From positions 62,001-126,000 of the forward strand of contig JAJQFE010000003.1 in NCBI GenBank assembly GCA_021201295.1: a DNA stretch of 64,000 bases. Direction: 5' to 3'. Shown piece by piece: positions 17,906 through 27,706 of the stretch. Every line of letters starts with the position of its first letter. Within the stretch, counting starts at the first letter, position 1. The DNA is from Tannerellaceae bacterium (GTDB lineage Bacteria; Bacteroidota; Bacteroidia; Bacteroidales; Tannerellaceae). Both the position numbers and the translations under genes were made by a program. The notes beneath the pieces are model-generated. The model was not told the origin of the DNA. It ran no database searches and saw only the letters and a program-made list of their open reading frames with translations.

Positions 17906-19895
17906 ATGAAAACACCCCTGAAAAAGACTTTTTTATCCTATCTGGCTATTTTGGGAGCAGCTACTGCATCCACAGGATCATTGTCTGCGATCCAGCCGGC
18001 TAATCCCTGGGAACCTGTGCATCAGGTCCGGATTGATGTACATGCTACCGGAGCCCCTATCCAGTCTACCATGTATGGCGTATTTTTGAGGATATTAACT
18101 TTGGGGCAGATGGTGGAGTATATGCTGAACTGATTAAGAACCGTTCGTTTGAATTTGATAATCCCCTGGCTGGTTGGTTGCCCTTTGGGGATGTTTCTAT
18201 CCGGACTCAGTCTCCCTGTTTTGACCAGAATCCGCATTATGCCCGGTTAATATATGATAAACAGGTGACCGGTACCGGCCTGGTCAATGAAGGGTTCAAA
18301 GGGATTGGCGTAAAAGGAGGAGAGTCCTATGATTTTTCATTCTATGCCCGTAGCCTGGCTACTACTCCTGTTACCTTACGTATTCAATTAGTAGGTAAAG
18401 ATAATGTCCCTTTTGATACCCGGGAAATAGAAGTTTCAGAAAAGAAATGGGATAAATATACCACCACATTCAGTCCTCAGAAAACAGAAGCCTTGGGACG
18501 GTTACGGATTCAGGTCCTTACGCCAGGAACCGTAGATCTGGAACATATTTCCCTGTTCCCACAGAAAACATTTAATAACCGCCCCAATGAACTCCGGGCA
18601 GATTTGGCACAGGCACTAAAAGATCTGAAGCCGGGAGTCTTTCGTTTTCCGGGTGGTTGCATTGTGGAAGGAACTACACTGGAAACCCGCTATCAGTGGA
18701 AAAATACGATTGGTCCGGTAGAAAATCGTCCGACCAATGTAAATCGCTGGAATTATACCTTTGATCATAAAATTTTCCGGACTATTTCCAATCTTACGGA
18801 TTAGGGTTTTATGAATATTTTCTCCTGAGTGAAGACCTGGGTGCGGAACCCTTACCTGTCTTACATTGCGGGTTATCCTGTCAGTTTGAAAATCATGATA
18901 TGTGCCAGCATGTAGCTCTGAAAGATTTGAAACCTTTTGTGGATGATGCCCTGGATCTGATTGAATTTGCCAATGGTCCTGTTACTTCCCCATGGGGAAA
19001 GATCCGTTCGGAAATGGAGCATCCGGAACCGTTTAACCTGAAACTGCTGGCTATTGGGAATGAACAGTGGGGAGAGATTTATCCAGAATGCCTGGAAATG
19101 TTTGTGAAAGCCATCCGGGAAAAATATCCGGAGATTCTTATTGTCGGAAGTTCCGGACCCGGATCAGAAGGAGAGGACTTTGATTATTTATGGCCGGAAA
19201 TGAAACGGCTGGAAGTAGACCTGGTAGACGAACATTTTTATCGCTCACCGGAATGGTTCCTGCATGGGGCAGACCGGTATGATTCGTATGACCGGAATGG
19301 ACCGAAAGTCTTTGCCGGAGAATATGCCTGTCATACAAAAAACCAGGAAAACAATTTTCTTGCCGCTCTTAGTGAAGCTGCTTTTATGACCGGATACGAA
19401 AGAAATGCGGACGTAGTCCATCTGACTACCTATGCACCCCTGTTTGCCCATGTGGATGCCTGGCAGTGGAGACCAGACCTGATTTGGTTTGATAATCTGT
19501 CCGTTATGAAAACTCCTAATTATTATGTACAGCAAATGTATGGACAAAATGCCGGCACCCATGTGTTACCTATGACCCAGGATGGTAAACCGTTAACCGG
19601 ACAGCATGACCTGTATGCTACTGCAGTAATCGATACCCATACCCAGGAAGTCATTATCAAGATTGCCAATACGGGTATGTGTCAGCAAAAAATACACCTG
19701 GAACTGGCCGGATTATCTTCTGGAACCTATACCGGTACGGCCACTCTGTTGCAATCCTATGGCCTTGGAGCTACTAATACGATCCATGAGCCGGAATGTA
19801 TTACTCCGGTGAAATCTTCTGTCAGTATGGACAGTAATCAGATGCAGGTGAAATTACTCCCTTTTAGCTTTTCGGTGTACCGGATTAGTTTATAA
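17906..19895 (+). pseudogene. GH51 alpha-L-arabinofuranosidase, two frameshifts
   Basis: An exported enzyme that would release arabinose from arabinan or arabinoxylan. It has a signal peptide after MKTPLKKTF, then an N-terminal segment ending STMYGVF, where a T5 run (18083-18087) replaces the T6 needed for FFEDINFGADGG. The second part runs through a carbohydrate-binding-like region and LKDLKPGVFRFPGGC to DHKIF, where a C appears to be missing at 18777-18778. The third part begins DYFQSYGLGFYEYF and carries the acid/base Glu in AIGNEQWG and the nucleophile Glu in FAGEYA. The original length was about 662 residues. All catalytic residues survive, so the lesions are recent or artefactual. Confidence 0.88.
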
Positions 19896-19902
19896 ATGAT
19901 AA

Positions 19903-19947
19903 AAGAGGCTGTATCCGGGTTTTGGGAGACTTAGAATTCAGCCTCTT
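19903..19947 (+). terminator. stem-loop after the GH51 pseudogene
   Basis: AAGAGGCTG (19903-19911) pairs perfectly with CAGCCTCTT (19939-19947) around a 27-base loop, followed by an AT-rich tract. The rest of the gap 19948-20206 is AT-rich with no recognisable gene. Confidence 0.55.
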
Positions 19948-20206
19948 ACTTTATAATAACAACTGTATTTTAGTTTACTTTTACGTATGTGATTTTATTA
20001 TAAAAATCTTCATCGTCTTTATCTTCTACAATGAGAATAGTAGACGTAATTTCATTAATTGTGTATATTCATTTATCTCCATAATGGTCTTTTATAATAA
20101 TTTTCTTGTCGTTTACTAACCATGTAAAGAAATGATTTTTTTCATGATATTAAAATAAATAGTCTGCTTTTTATAAGTAAAAGATTACACTAGAGATCAG
20201 TTTTGT

Positions 20207-20214
20207 TATCTTTG
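20207..20214 (+). promoter_or_regulatory. -7 promoter element of the ADP-ribosylglycohydrolase-family gene
   Basis: TATCTTTG (TAnnTTTG) lies 30 bases upstream of the original ATG at 20244. No convincing -33 element. Confidence 0.55.
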
Positions 20215-20296
20215 TTTTATGCTAATTTAAATACTATCAGAAAATGAAAAAACTGGTTTATTACTTTCTTCCCTTTTCCTTTTATGTATTATTTGT

Positions 20297-21799
20297 ATGG
20301 CCTGTCATTCGGTTTCCAATCCATCTGCCGGTGATAAAATACCCGCAACCTATATTCTGACACAGGACCAACTCCTGGATAAGATCAAAGGAGGCTGGGC
20401 CGGACAGACCATTGGCTGTACCTACGGAGGACCTACTGAGTTTTTATATAACGGTACGATGGTACAGGATTATGTCCCGATTGACTGGCCGGATGGGTAT
20501 ATTAAACATTGGTTTGATACTTTCCCGGGATTATATGATGATGTGTATATGGACCTTACTTTCGTGGAGGTGTTTGATCGTCTGGGCCTGGATGCATCTG
20601 TGGATTCGTTTGCCATGGCATTTGCTACAGCCGGATATACTTTGTGGCACGCCAACCAGGCTGCCAGGTATAATATCCTACAGGGTATGATGCCACCGAA
20701 ATCCGGACACTGGCGGAATAATCCCCACGCAGATGATATTGATTACCAGATAGAAGCGGATTATGCGGGTCTTATGTCTCCCGGAATGCCCAATACGGCC
20801 TCTGAAATCTCCGATAAGATCGGTCATATTATGAATTATGGAGATGGCTGGTATGGTGGAGTCTATGTCGGAGCTATGTATGCCCTGGCTTTTATTTCTG
20901 ATGATATTCAGTTTATTGTAGAAAAAGCCTTACAGACTATTCCTAAAGAAAGCACCTATTATCAATGCATGGCAGATGTGATCCGCTGGCAAAAACAATA
21001 TCCGGATGACTGGAAGCAAACTTGGTTTGAATGTGAAAAGAAATGGAGTGAGGAGGTTGGCTGTCCGGATGGTGTATTTCTTCCTTTTAACATTGATGCC
21101 GTTATTAACAGTGCTTATATCCTTATTGGCCTACTCTACGGAGAGGGTGATTTCTATAAAACGATGGATATAGCCACTCGGTGTAGACAGGACTCCGATT
21201 GCAACCCGGCTTCTGCCGCCGGCATATTGGGAACGATGTTAGGATACAGCCATATTCCTGAATATTGGATGAAAAACCTCCGGGAAGTAGAAGACCTGCC
21301 TTTTGACTATACGGATATTTCCCTGAACCGTGCCTATGAAATGAGTTTCAGCCAAGCGTTGCAGGTCATTGAACGCAATGGAGGACAGATAGAAGGAGAC
21401 CAGATCACGATCCGTTGCCAGGAACCAGTGTCTGTCCGTTATGAAAAGTCATTTGAAGGACTCTATCCGACAGGGAAAATGACGCTGTTAAAAGGGATAG
21501 AAGAGATAGGAGAAGTAGGGTTTGAAGGGACAGGTATCGTTTTCAAAGGATATGTAAGGGCTACAGATGAAACGTATGTAGCCCGGGTAGCCATGTATAT
21601 TGACGGAGAACTCAAGGAAACGGCTAACCTCCCGGCTTCCTACACTACCCGGCGACCGGATTTATTCTGGAACTACCAGCTACCCAAAGGGAAGCATACG
21701 GCCACTTTTCACTGGCTGAATCCGGTTCCCGGAGCTTCAGTTAATTTTAGTGAAGCCGTCATTTATTCCGATGCTTTCCGGCAGATCCGGCACCCCTGA
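20297..21799 (+). CDS. ADP-ribosylglycohydrolase family protein with frameshifted lipoprotein leader
   Basis: The body is a 500-residue ADP-ribosylglycohydrolase (COG1397) fold with metal-binding motifs YDDVYMDLTF near residue 75 and RCRQDSDCNPASAAGILG near residue 300, plus a C-terminal beta domain. Close Bacteroidales relatives are exported. The original start was probably ATG 20244, which begins with ATG and A6. With A7 the frame would read MKKTGLLLSSLFLLCIICMA then CHS, a lipoprotein signal with its Cys. As written, the leader is out of frame with the body, and the first in-frame ATG (20297) lacks a signal peptide. The gene is therefore either mislocalised or inactive, or rescued by slippage on the A-run. 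True substrate unknown. Confidence 0.8.
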   Translation: MACHSVSNPSAGDKIPATYILTQDQLLDKIKGGWAGQTIGCTYGGPTEFLYNGTMVQDYVPIDWPDGYIKHWFDTFPGLYDDVYMDLTFVEVFDRLGLDASVDSFAMAFATAGYTLWHANQAARYNILQGMMPPKSGHWRNNPHADDIDYQIEADYAGLMSPGMPNTASEISDKIGHIMNYGDGWYGGVYVGAMYALAFISDDIQFIVEKALQTIPKESTYYQCMADVIRWQKQYPDDWKQTWFECEKKWSEEVGCPDGVFLPFNIDAVINSAYILIGLLYGEGDFYKTMDIATRCRQDSDCNPASAAGILGTMLGYSHIPEYWMKNLREVEDLPFDYTDISLNRAYEMSFSQALQVIERNGGQIEGDQITIRCQEPVSVRYEKSFEGLYPTGKMTLLKGIEEIGEVGFEGTGIVFKGYVRATDETYVARVAMYIDGELKETANLPASYTTRRPDLFWNYQLPKGKHTATFHWLNPVPGASVNFSEAVIYSDAFRQIRHP

Positions 21800-21925
21800 G
21801 GTGAACAACCTTTCTCTTCCTCCTGATGTTTAAGGGAGAAGATCAGTCTGTTACGTTTTGAAAGGAAGCCGGTGGCCTATGGCGAATAAGTCGTCGGAAA
21901 ACTATTAAAATTCAGGAAAAAAACG

Positions 21926-21933
21926 TAACTTTG
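21926..21933 (+). promoter_or_regulatory. -7 promoter element upstream of the hypothetical-gtrA-GT2 operon
   Basis: TAACTTTG (TAnnTTTG), 45 bases upstream of the ATG at 21979. Confidence 0.55.
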
Positions 21934-21978
21934 TTCCTGTTCTTTTTTCATTGAGGTAAGCACTAAACAAAAAAAATT

Positions 21979-22734
21979 ATGAGAGAAAAAGGGGATATAT
22001 TCGAACGCTTCAGAAACTCCTTTGCCAGTATGCAGGGACATTTCCATATTCTTGAACAGCGCGTGCCGGTAGAAGTACAGATGGAATATTTTAAATATTC
22101 CGAGCAGTTAAGAAAAGACGGTTTCCCGATGACAGATTCAGAATATGAAGTCTATATAGATAATTTAGCGGATAGAGAGACCACCACAGAACGTAAAAAG
22201 TATGTGCTTTCTTCCTTAGCCACCTCTAACGAGGTAAGAGCCTACCGGGCCTTGCAGAAATATGTGGAAAATCCGGACCCGGACGTAACAGACTGGGCCT
22301 ATATGGCCCTAATGGAAAGCCGCATCTTCTTAGAGTCAGAAATGTCGGATGAGAAACAGATCTATATCTCTACCGGTCTGGGAGGTAAAGGGGAAAAATT
22401 ACGTTTTTTCGTATTGATGCTGGCCACGGAAAACAAACCGTTTGAACTCTATCAGCGTCAGGTAGTAGAACGGGAATTTGCCTATTATATGCCTAAGTCC
22501 GATTGTGAAATTGAGCGTCTGACATTTGGTGAGCAATATGTGGAACTGGTATTTTTAATTCCGGTCCGGGCAGACCTAAAAGCTATTTTAGATAATATAA
22601 TCGGTGAATGTAACCAGTACGGTAATTTTATTGCGAATACATTTACAGTGACTAATGTAAAGGAATTGGACGCAGGAGAGATTGCAGAGATACTGGAGAA
22701 AAAATATGAAGACGACAGTAAAACAAGCGATTAA
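21979..22734 (+). CDS. conserved hypothetical protein
   Basis: A 251-residue soluble, acidic protein; I do not recognise a named family. Residues about 60-110 (KYVLSSLATSNEVRAYRALQ and DVTDWAYMALMES) look like paired helices of a HEAT-type repeat. The middle has ISTGLGGKGEKLRFFVLML, which resembles a nucleotide- or metal-contacting loop. The C-terminal half is alternating strand and helix. No signal peptide. It overlaps the following gtrA gene by 29 bases, and both precede a GT2 glycosyltransferase gene, so the three are probably translated from one message. A link to membrane glycosylation is a guess from context. Confidence 0.7.
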   Translation: MREKGDIFERFRNSFASMQGHFHILEQRVPVEVQMEYFKYSEQLRKDGFPMTDSEYEVYIDNLADRETTTERKKYVLSSLATSNEVRAYRALQKYVENPDPDVTDWAYMALMESRIFLESEMSDEKQIYISTGLGGKGEKLRFFVLMLATENKPFELYQRQVVEREFAYYMPKSDCEIERLTFGEQYVELVFLIPVRADLKAILDNIIGECNQYGNFIANTFTVTNVKELDAGEIAEILEKKYEDDSKTSD

Positions 22735-23083
22735 ATACGGAATTGTAGGGGTTGGAAATACCCTGATCACAGCCCTGGTGATCTGGGTGATGATGAAAAT
22801 ATGTGGTTTTTCCCCCGTTATATCAAATGCAACCGGTTATGTAGCAGGGGTTTTGAATAGTTTTATATGGAACAAACAGTGGACTTTTCAGAGTTCAGCC
22901 GGATGGGGTAGTAGTGCCATCCGTTTTGGGGTAGTATTCGGAATTTGCTACCTGTTACAATTAGGACTGGTTATGTATCTGGATGCCCACTTGCCCATTG
23001 ATCCGTATTATAACCAGTTGATCGGTATGGCTTTTTATACCGTAGTCAATTTTATTATGAATAAGTTCTATACTTTTAAATAA
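22706..23083 (+). CDS. GtrA family membrane protein
   Basis: A 125-residue protein with four transmembrane helices typical of GtrA, which is proposed to flip or present undecaprenyl-linked glucose during surface-glycan modification. It begins MKTTVKQAIKYGIVGVGNTL (ATG 22706) and ends with the family C-terminus GMAFYTVVNFIMNKFYTFK. The start overlaps the end of the preceding gene. Eight bases downstream is a GT2 gene, forming the classical GtrA-GtrB pair. Intact. Confidence 0.88.
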   Translation: MKTTVKQAIKYGIVGVGNTLITALVIWVMMKICGFSPVISNATGYVAGVLNSFIWNKQWTFQSSAGWGSSAIRFGVVFGICYLLQLGLVMYLDAHLPIDPYYNQLIGMAFYTVVNFIMNKFYTFK

Positions 23084-23090
23084 GCAACGG

Positions 23091-24065
23091 ATGAAAACAC
23101 TTACAATTATAGTGCCCTGCTATAATGAAGAAGCCGTGATTACGGAATCCTATCGCCGGACTAAACAAGTCATACAACAACTGCCCAACCAGACTGAAAT
23201 TATTTATATCAATGATGGAAGCCAGGACAATACCCGGCTATTGTTAAATGAGATAGCAGCGCAGGACCCGCAGGTAAAAGTCCTCCATTTCTCCCGTAAT
23301 TTTGGTCATCAACCTGCCGTAACAGCCGGAATTCACCACTGTACAACCGATTTGGCAATCATTATTGATGCCGATATGCAGGATCCTCCTGAATTGATTC
23401 CGGACTTATTGGAATTGCAGGAACAGGAACAGGCTAATGTGGTCTATTGTGTTCGCAAATCCCGCGACGGGGAAAGCTTCTTTAAACTGCTTTCCGCCAA
23501 ACTTTTTTACCGGGTGATGAACTCCATGAGTGAAGTCAGTTTTCCCCTGGACACAGGAGACTTTCGCCTGATAGACCGGAAAGTCATGGATGAATTTGAC
23601 CGCCTCAAAGAACGGGGTAAATATATCCGCGGACTGATTAGCTGGCTTGGATTTAAACAGGTTCCCTTCTATTATGAACGGGAAGCAAGAATTGCAGGCG
23701 AAACCAAGTACCCGTTAAGTAAAATGTTTAAGTTTGCCTCTAACGCTTTACTCTACTTCTCCAAAAAACCATTGAAACTGGCTATGAGTATGGGATTCAC
23801 CGCCGTAGTCGTGGGAATTATTCTGGCCATCTGGTTCATCTTAGGTAAAATCTACGGTTTCACCAATGCAGATTCCGGATGGACCTCCATTATCATAGCC
23901 GTGATCTTCTTTGGAGGTGTCCAACTCATTACAGTCGGCGTATTAGGCCAATATATCGGTATCCTTTTCGACGAGATCAAAGCCCGCCCGGAGTACGTGA
24001 TTGAGGAAAAGAAGGGAATAGAGGAGTTAAAGGAGTTAAGGAGTCAAGTAGAAAGATTTGTGTAG
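23091..24065 (+). CDS. GT2 family glycosyltransferase (GtrB/DPM1-like)
   Basis: A 324-residue membrane-anchored glycosyltransferase that likely transfers a hexose to undecaprenyl phosphate. The nucleotide-sugar binding domain shows IIVPCYNEEAVI, YINDGSQDNT and the metal motif DADMQDPPELI. Two C-terminal transmembrane helices follow (SMGFTAVVVGIILAIWFILG and the ITVGVLGQYIGIL region). The gene appears normal up to RPEYVIEEKKGI. The last 14 residues (EELKELRSQVERFV) are encoded by a GGAGTTAA-type repeat that has replaced the native 3' end. Works with the adjacent GtrA. Confidence 0.9.
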   Translation: MKTLTIIVPCYNEEAVITESYRRTKQVIQQLPNQTEIIYINDGSQDNTRLLLNEIAAQDPQVKVLHFSRNFGHQPAVTAGIHHCTTDLAIIIDADMQDPPELIPDLLELQEQEQANVVYCVRKSRDGESFFKLLSAKLFYRVMNSMSEVSFPLDTGDFRLIDRKVMDEFDRLKERGKYIRGLISWLGFKQVPFYYEREARIAGETKYPLSKMFKFASNALLYFSKKPLKLAMSMGFTAVVVGIILAIWFILGKIYGFTNADSGWTSIIIAVIFFGGVQLITVGVLGQYIGILFDEIKARPEYVIEEKKGIEELKELRSQVERFV

Positions 24066-24154
24066 ATATTATGCTATATATTCTTTATTCTACTTAACTA
24101 CTTTAACTCCTTGACTCCTTTAACTCCTAAGGAGCGAAGCGACTGCTAACTCCT
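24021..24154. repeat. GGAGTTAA-family inverted-repeat element, copy D, fused to a gene end
   Basis: The left arm GAGGAGTTAAAGGAGTTAAG lies inside the glycosyltransferase gene and supplies its last 14 codons and stop. The centre TATATATTCTTTATTCTACT matches copy A. The right arm has TTAACTACTTTAACTCCTTG, then ACTCCTAAGGAGCGAAGCGA and CTGCTAACTCCT. The right end abuts the 3' end of the convergent msrA pseudogene. Confidence 0.85.
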
Positions 24155-24157
24155 GAT

Positions 24158-24657
24158 TTAAAATATCTTCCGGTATATATGGCAATAAGGAGTCTCGCCT
24201 TTTTTATCATAATAATGCTGGTGGTACTCTTCGCCTATCCAAAAGGTAGAAGCCGGTTCTAAGGCAGTAGCAACCGGATAGCCTTTTTCAGTGAGTAACC
24301 CTATGTGTTTTTCCGTCAGTTGCTTTTGTTCCTTATTCACATAAAACACCACCGAACGGTATTGAGTCCCTATATCCGGTCCCTGCCCACCCACTTGTGT
24401 GAAGTCATGGGTTTCATAATAGAGTTTCAGGATATCCTCAAAATTAGTAATCGCCGGATCAAAGACAACTTCCACCGTTTCCACATGTCCGGTAGTCCCG
24501 GTTTTTACTTCCGGATAAGTAGGATGCTGTGTCTCTCCACCCATATAACCCACGGAAGTAGAAAGCACCCTTCTATTTTATTTAAATGATATTGTGTGTC
24601 CCAGAAACATCCCGAAGCCAGATAAGCGGTTTGTGTAGCCGGATTTTGTTCCATCAT
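24158..24657 (-). pseudogene. msrA: peptide-methionine (S)-S-oxide reductase MsrA, frameshifted
   Basis: MsrA repairs oxidised methionine in proteins. The N-terminal part (MMEQNPATQTAYLASGCFWD) carries the catalytic Cys in GCFW. After YHLNKIEG the frame is lost because the coding strand has GGG at the complement of 24568-24570 where GGGG would keep frame. The rest (VLSTSVGYMGGETQHPTYPE and the GQGPDIGTQYRSVVFY region) continues in another frame to 24158. The total would be about 166 residues, typical of short MsrA. A one-base homopolymer deletion breaks the gene. It is convergent with the GT2 gene. Confidence 0.88.
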
Positions 24658-24685
24658 TTCTTTTTAGGATTAACTATTCAGGCTA

Positions 24686-24693
24686 CAAATATA
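24686..24693 (-). promoter_or_regulatory. -7 promoter element of msrA
   Basis: The minus strand reads TATATTTG (TAnnTTTG), 28 bases upstream of the msrA start, in the short gap after the hydrolase gene. Confidence 0.5.
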
Positions 24694-24698
24694 ATAGA

Positions 24699-25970
24699 TT
24701 AATAGTTTCCAGCTTCCGATTCCGCCCGTTTGATTCCTTTCTTTAACGGTTCCCACAGGTCAAATTCAATGACCTGCACAATGTCAAACACCATTAACCC
24801 GTCCGAATGAGCCAGTGCTACATAGGCAGCTTCCTCTATATCGGTATGATTCAGCGCATAAATACTTCCCACCATCCGGCAATCGTCCCGGATGACCCGT
24901 TTAGCCCGTGCCAGTCCGTATTCTATACTTTCCGGTTCATCCATTGCATATATCTTTTCCAGATAGGTACCACACATGAATACATCCATATGTTCGGCAA
25001 AACCTGTCCGGTAGAATCCCGGGGAGACCTGGTCATTCTTCTGTGCCGGATCATGTCTCTTACTACCCCAGTTCTGCCCTTGCAGATAGAGGGAGGGATA
25101 TCACGAAGGAGCCCAGTATTCAAGCTGTACGTCCGGCCTGATGGCTTTTATCTCCTGTTTAGCCCTTTCTATAAAATCATGGATCACCTGCGCTCTGAAT
25201 TCAAACCAGGGTTTATAATACGGTCCGGGTACGGTCCGGAAGTTCCCATCCTTATCCTGTTCCCAGGTAAATATATCCTGGGGAAACTGTTCCACCTCTT
25301 TCCCTATATATGCTTCAAATGCTTGTCGGGAAGGATGGGAAAAATCTGTTTCCACACCAGAATACCGGCAGTAATCCAAAGCATATCCATCTATCTCATA
25401 CTTTTCTACGATTTCCCGGATAAACCGGAGACAGAATTCCCGGACTTCCGGCAGCAGGGGATTTAAAAAGATAGCCACCTGGGAACAGTCATCCTTCATA
25501 CTGACCAAACCTTCCGGCCAGTACCGGACAGCGATTTGTTCATCCCAGTCATGTGAGTGGTAGACCATTCCGTCCCGGGTATAGGGCCTTCCCCCGGAGA
25601 AAATCGTTGTAGAAACACTTACTTTCAGTTCTCTTTTCCGTGCCTCCTTTATGAAGAACTGTAAGTAGTCCCAATCCCTTTCCACCGCGTAGCCATCCAG
25701 ACGGGTAAGGGGAGCCAGGTGACTACTGGTATATAACGCATCCCCCTGCAAAGGACGTACATCTACCACAATCCGGTTAAAACCAGCCTGTTTGGTTTTA
25801 TCTAAATAATAAGTAATGGAATCTTTATATTGAAAGCGTTCAAAGTTAGCCTCTGCATCAAACCACATATATTTAGGTTTTTCCACCAGAGGGTGTTTTT
25901 CTCCTGTACAGGCTGTAAACATACCGGGAAACAAAAGAATAGCGATCAGATAGAGATAGTTAGTATTCAT
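24699..25970 (-). pseudogene. GHL10-type (DUF187-like) glycoside hydrolase lipoprotein, premature TGA
   Basis: An exported TIM-barrel protein of the alpha-amylase-like/GHL10 group. The best start is ATG 25970 (MNTNYLYLIAILLFPGMFTA then C), which gives a lipoprotein signal. Core segments include YLDKTKQAGFNRIVVDVRP, GYALDYCRYSGVETDFSHPS and RPDVQLEYWAPS. A TGA at 25101-25103 follows, where TGG (Trp) is expected. The same frame continues with YPSLYLQGQNWGSKRHDP through MDVFMCGTYLEKIYAMDEPE to TAG-free sequence ending at 24699. Total about 423 codons. It lies downstream of a SusC/SusD pair in one transcription unit, so it probably trimmed the glycan imported by locus 1. Confidence 0.82.
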
Positions 25971-26103
25971 CGTATTTAACATGATCAGACAGGTCATAAA
26001 ATGGGCACAGACCCCACAAGGTACAAATCAGATTTAGCTTGAACTATTGAGAGATAACCTGGTTTATGTGTAATCTGTGCCCGGAATAAATAATATAAGA
26101 GAG

Positions 26104-27693
26104 TTATTTGTATCTACCCGTATCCCACCATACTCGTACGTTAGGACCGTCACCTTGTCCCTGGTTCAGCGAAGAAGCGGTTGAATTCGCCGTGTTTTCT
26201 CTTCTTTCAATCTCTGAATACCGGAGTTTTTTAATAAACTCACCATTCGCCGGATTGATAGAAGGCTCATCACTCTGAGCAATCGGTCTCAGCTCCGGAT
26301 AACCGGTTCTTCTGAATTCCGCCCAGGCTTCATTCCCGTTCGGAAACATGGAGATCCATTTCTGAGTAATGATTTTCTTCAGCTTAGTTTTAAAGTCATC
26401 CGCCTCGTTCCAGGCAACGCTACCAGTCGTGTAATAGGTCTCATCCTCATCAGTCGTATAGTAACTTTCATCTACATTCAGGCGGGTTTCAGCAAAAGAG
26501 GCCTGAATCCCCTCAATATAGTTGGTTTGAGCATCTCCGGCATTTCCCCATCCGCGAAGCGCAGCTTCCGCTTTCAGGAAACAAACTTCCGAGTAAAGCA
26601 TGAAATAATAAGGATCCGTAGAACGTCCGCTCGGAGCTTCTCCTTCCGCATTCCATACAGGATACCATTTCAGCCCCCACACATTGGAATTTGTGCTGTT
26701 GACATCTCCTAACTCTGTAGCAGACAATCCGTTTCTTAGTCCTTGAAGGACTCGTTGTCCATCCTCATCGTTCGTAGAGGCCTGGGTATACCCTGCATAG
26801 AACAACGCACGCGGATCCTGCACGGTGCTTAATTCCTTATAGGCATCAACCAATGTTTCACTTAAACGGAATTCATTCCAGTGGCAGATCACCGTCATTG
26901 GATGTTCGGAATCACCAGAACTGCCCGGTTTATACCCGGCACTGTGGCTTACTTCTGTCATCAGTCGTTTACTCAGCGCATCCTCTACTTCCGCTTTGGC
27001 TTTTTCAGGATCCACATAAGATAGGCGCATCGCATATCTTAACCGTAATAAATTTCCTAAACAGATCCAGCTATCTGCACTTCCTCCGTACACCAGGTCC
27101 TGGCTTCCGTAACTTTTTTGCTGCACACCTCCGTAATTGGCTGCTTCCAACGCATCCGTAGCCTCTTTCAATTCCTTAAGGATATCATAATAGATATCTT
27201 TTTGCGAATCGTACTTCGGTTTGTCAATACCCCGGGAGGCTTCACTGTAAGGAATATCTCCGAAGACATCGGTGATTCTACCCGTACCTTCGGCAGTCAT
27301 AATACGCACAATATGATACATCTGCTGGAAGTCAGAACGGTCTTCACAAATCTCTTTGATTTGTAACATATACTTCAGGACGTACAGATAATAAGGAGTC
27401 CAGTATCCGTTCATCGCCCAGGAATCTTGGTAAGCATACCGGTCAGTAGCCCAGGAAGTAGCTGTGTTACTTACATATTGCGCATATTGATTTGTATAGA
27501 GATTAACTCCTACCTGATATTCACCATAGTAAGCATGAATCGCTTTCTGTTGGATCCGTGGAAAATAAAAGTTCGGGTCTTCAATCGTATCCAATGAATT
27601 CTGGCTTTTGTTCATCTCTTCAAAATCACCAGTACAACTATACGAAAGAAACAGACCGGTGACAATAGCTGCGTATTTTATTATATTTTTCAT
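26104..27693 (-). CDS. SusD/RagB-family nutrient-binding outer-membrane lipoprotein (locus 1)
   Basis: A 529-residue surface lipoprotein with signal MKNIIKYAAIVTGLFLSYSC and lipid-attachment Cys. The SusD-like_2 pattern is visible: helical TPR-type repeats around VLKYMLQIKEICED, AEGTGRITDVFGDIPYSEA, a large middle insert, and a C-terminal ITQKWISMFPNGNEAWAEFR followed by TGYPEL. Such proteins cap a TonB-dependent SusC channel and bind the substrate outside the cell. It follows its SusC gene by 13 bases. Intact, whereas its SusC partner and the downstream hydrolase both carry stops. Confidence 0.92.
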   Translation of the reverse strand: MKNIIKYAAIVTGLFLSYSCTGDFEEMNKSQNSLDTIEDPNFYFPRIQQKAIHAYYGEYQVGVNLYTNQYAQYVSNTATSWATDRYAYQDSWAMNGYWTPYYLYVLKYMLQIKEICEDRSDFQQMYHIVRIMTAEGTGRITDVFGDIPYSEASRGIDKPKYDSQKDIYYDILKELKEATDALEAANYGGVQQKSYGSQDLVYGGSADSWICLGNLLRLRYAMRLSYVDPEKAKAEVEDALSKRLMTEVSHSAGYKPGSSGDSEHPMTVICHWNEFRLSETLVDAYKELSTVQDPRALFYAGYTQASTNDEDGQRVLQGLRNGLSATELGDVNSTNSNVWGLKWYPVWNAEGEAPSGRSTDPYYFMLYSEVCFLKAEAALRGWGNAGDAQTNYIEGIQASFAETRLNVDESYYTTDEDETYYTTGSVAWNEADDFKTKLKKIITQKWISMFPNGNEAWAEFRRTGYPELRPIAQSDEPSINPANGEFIKKLRYSEIERRENTANSTASSLNQGQGDGPNVRVWWDTGRYK

Positions 27694-27706
27694 AATGCTC
27701 TACTAA

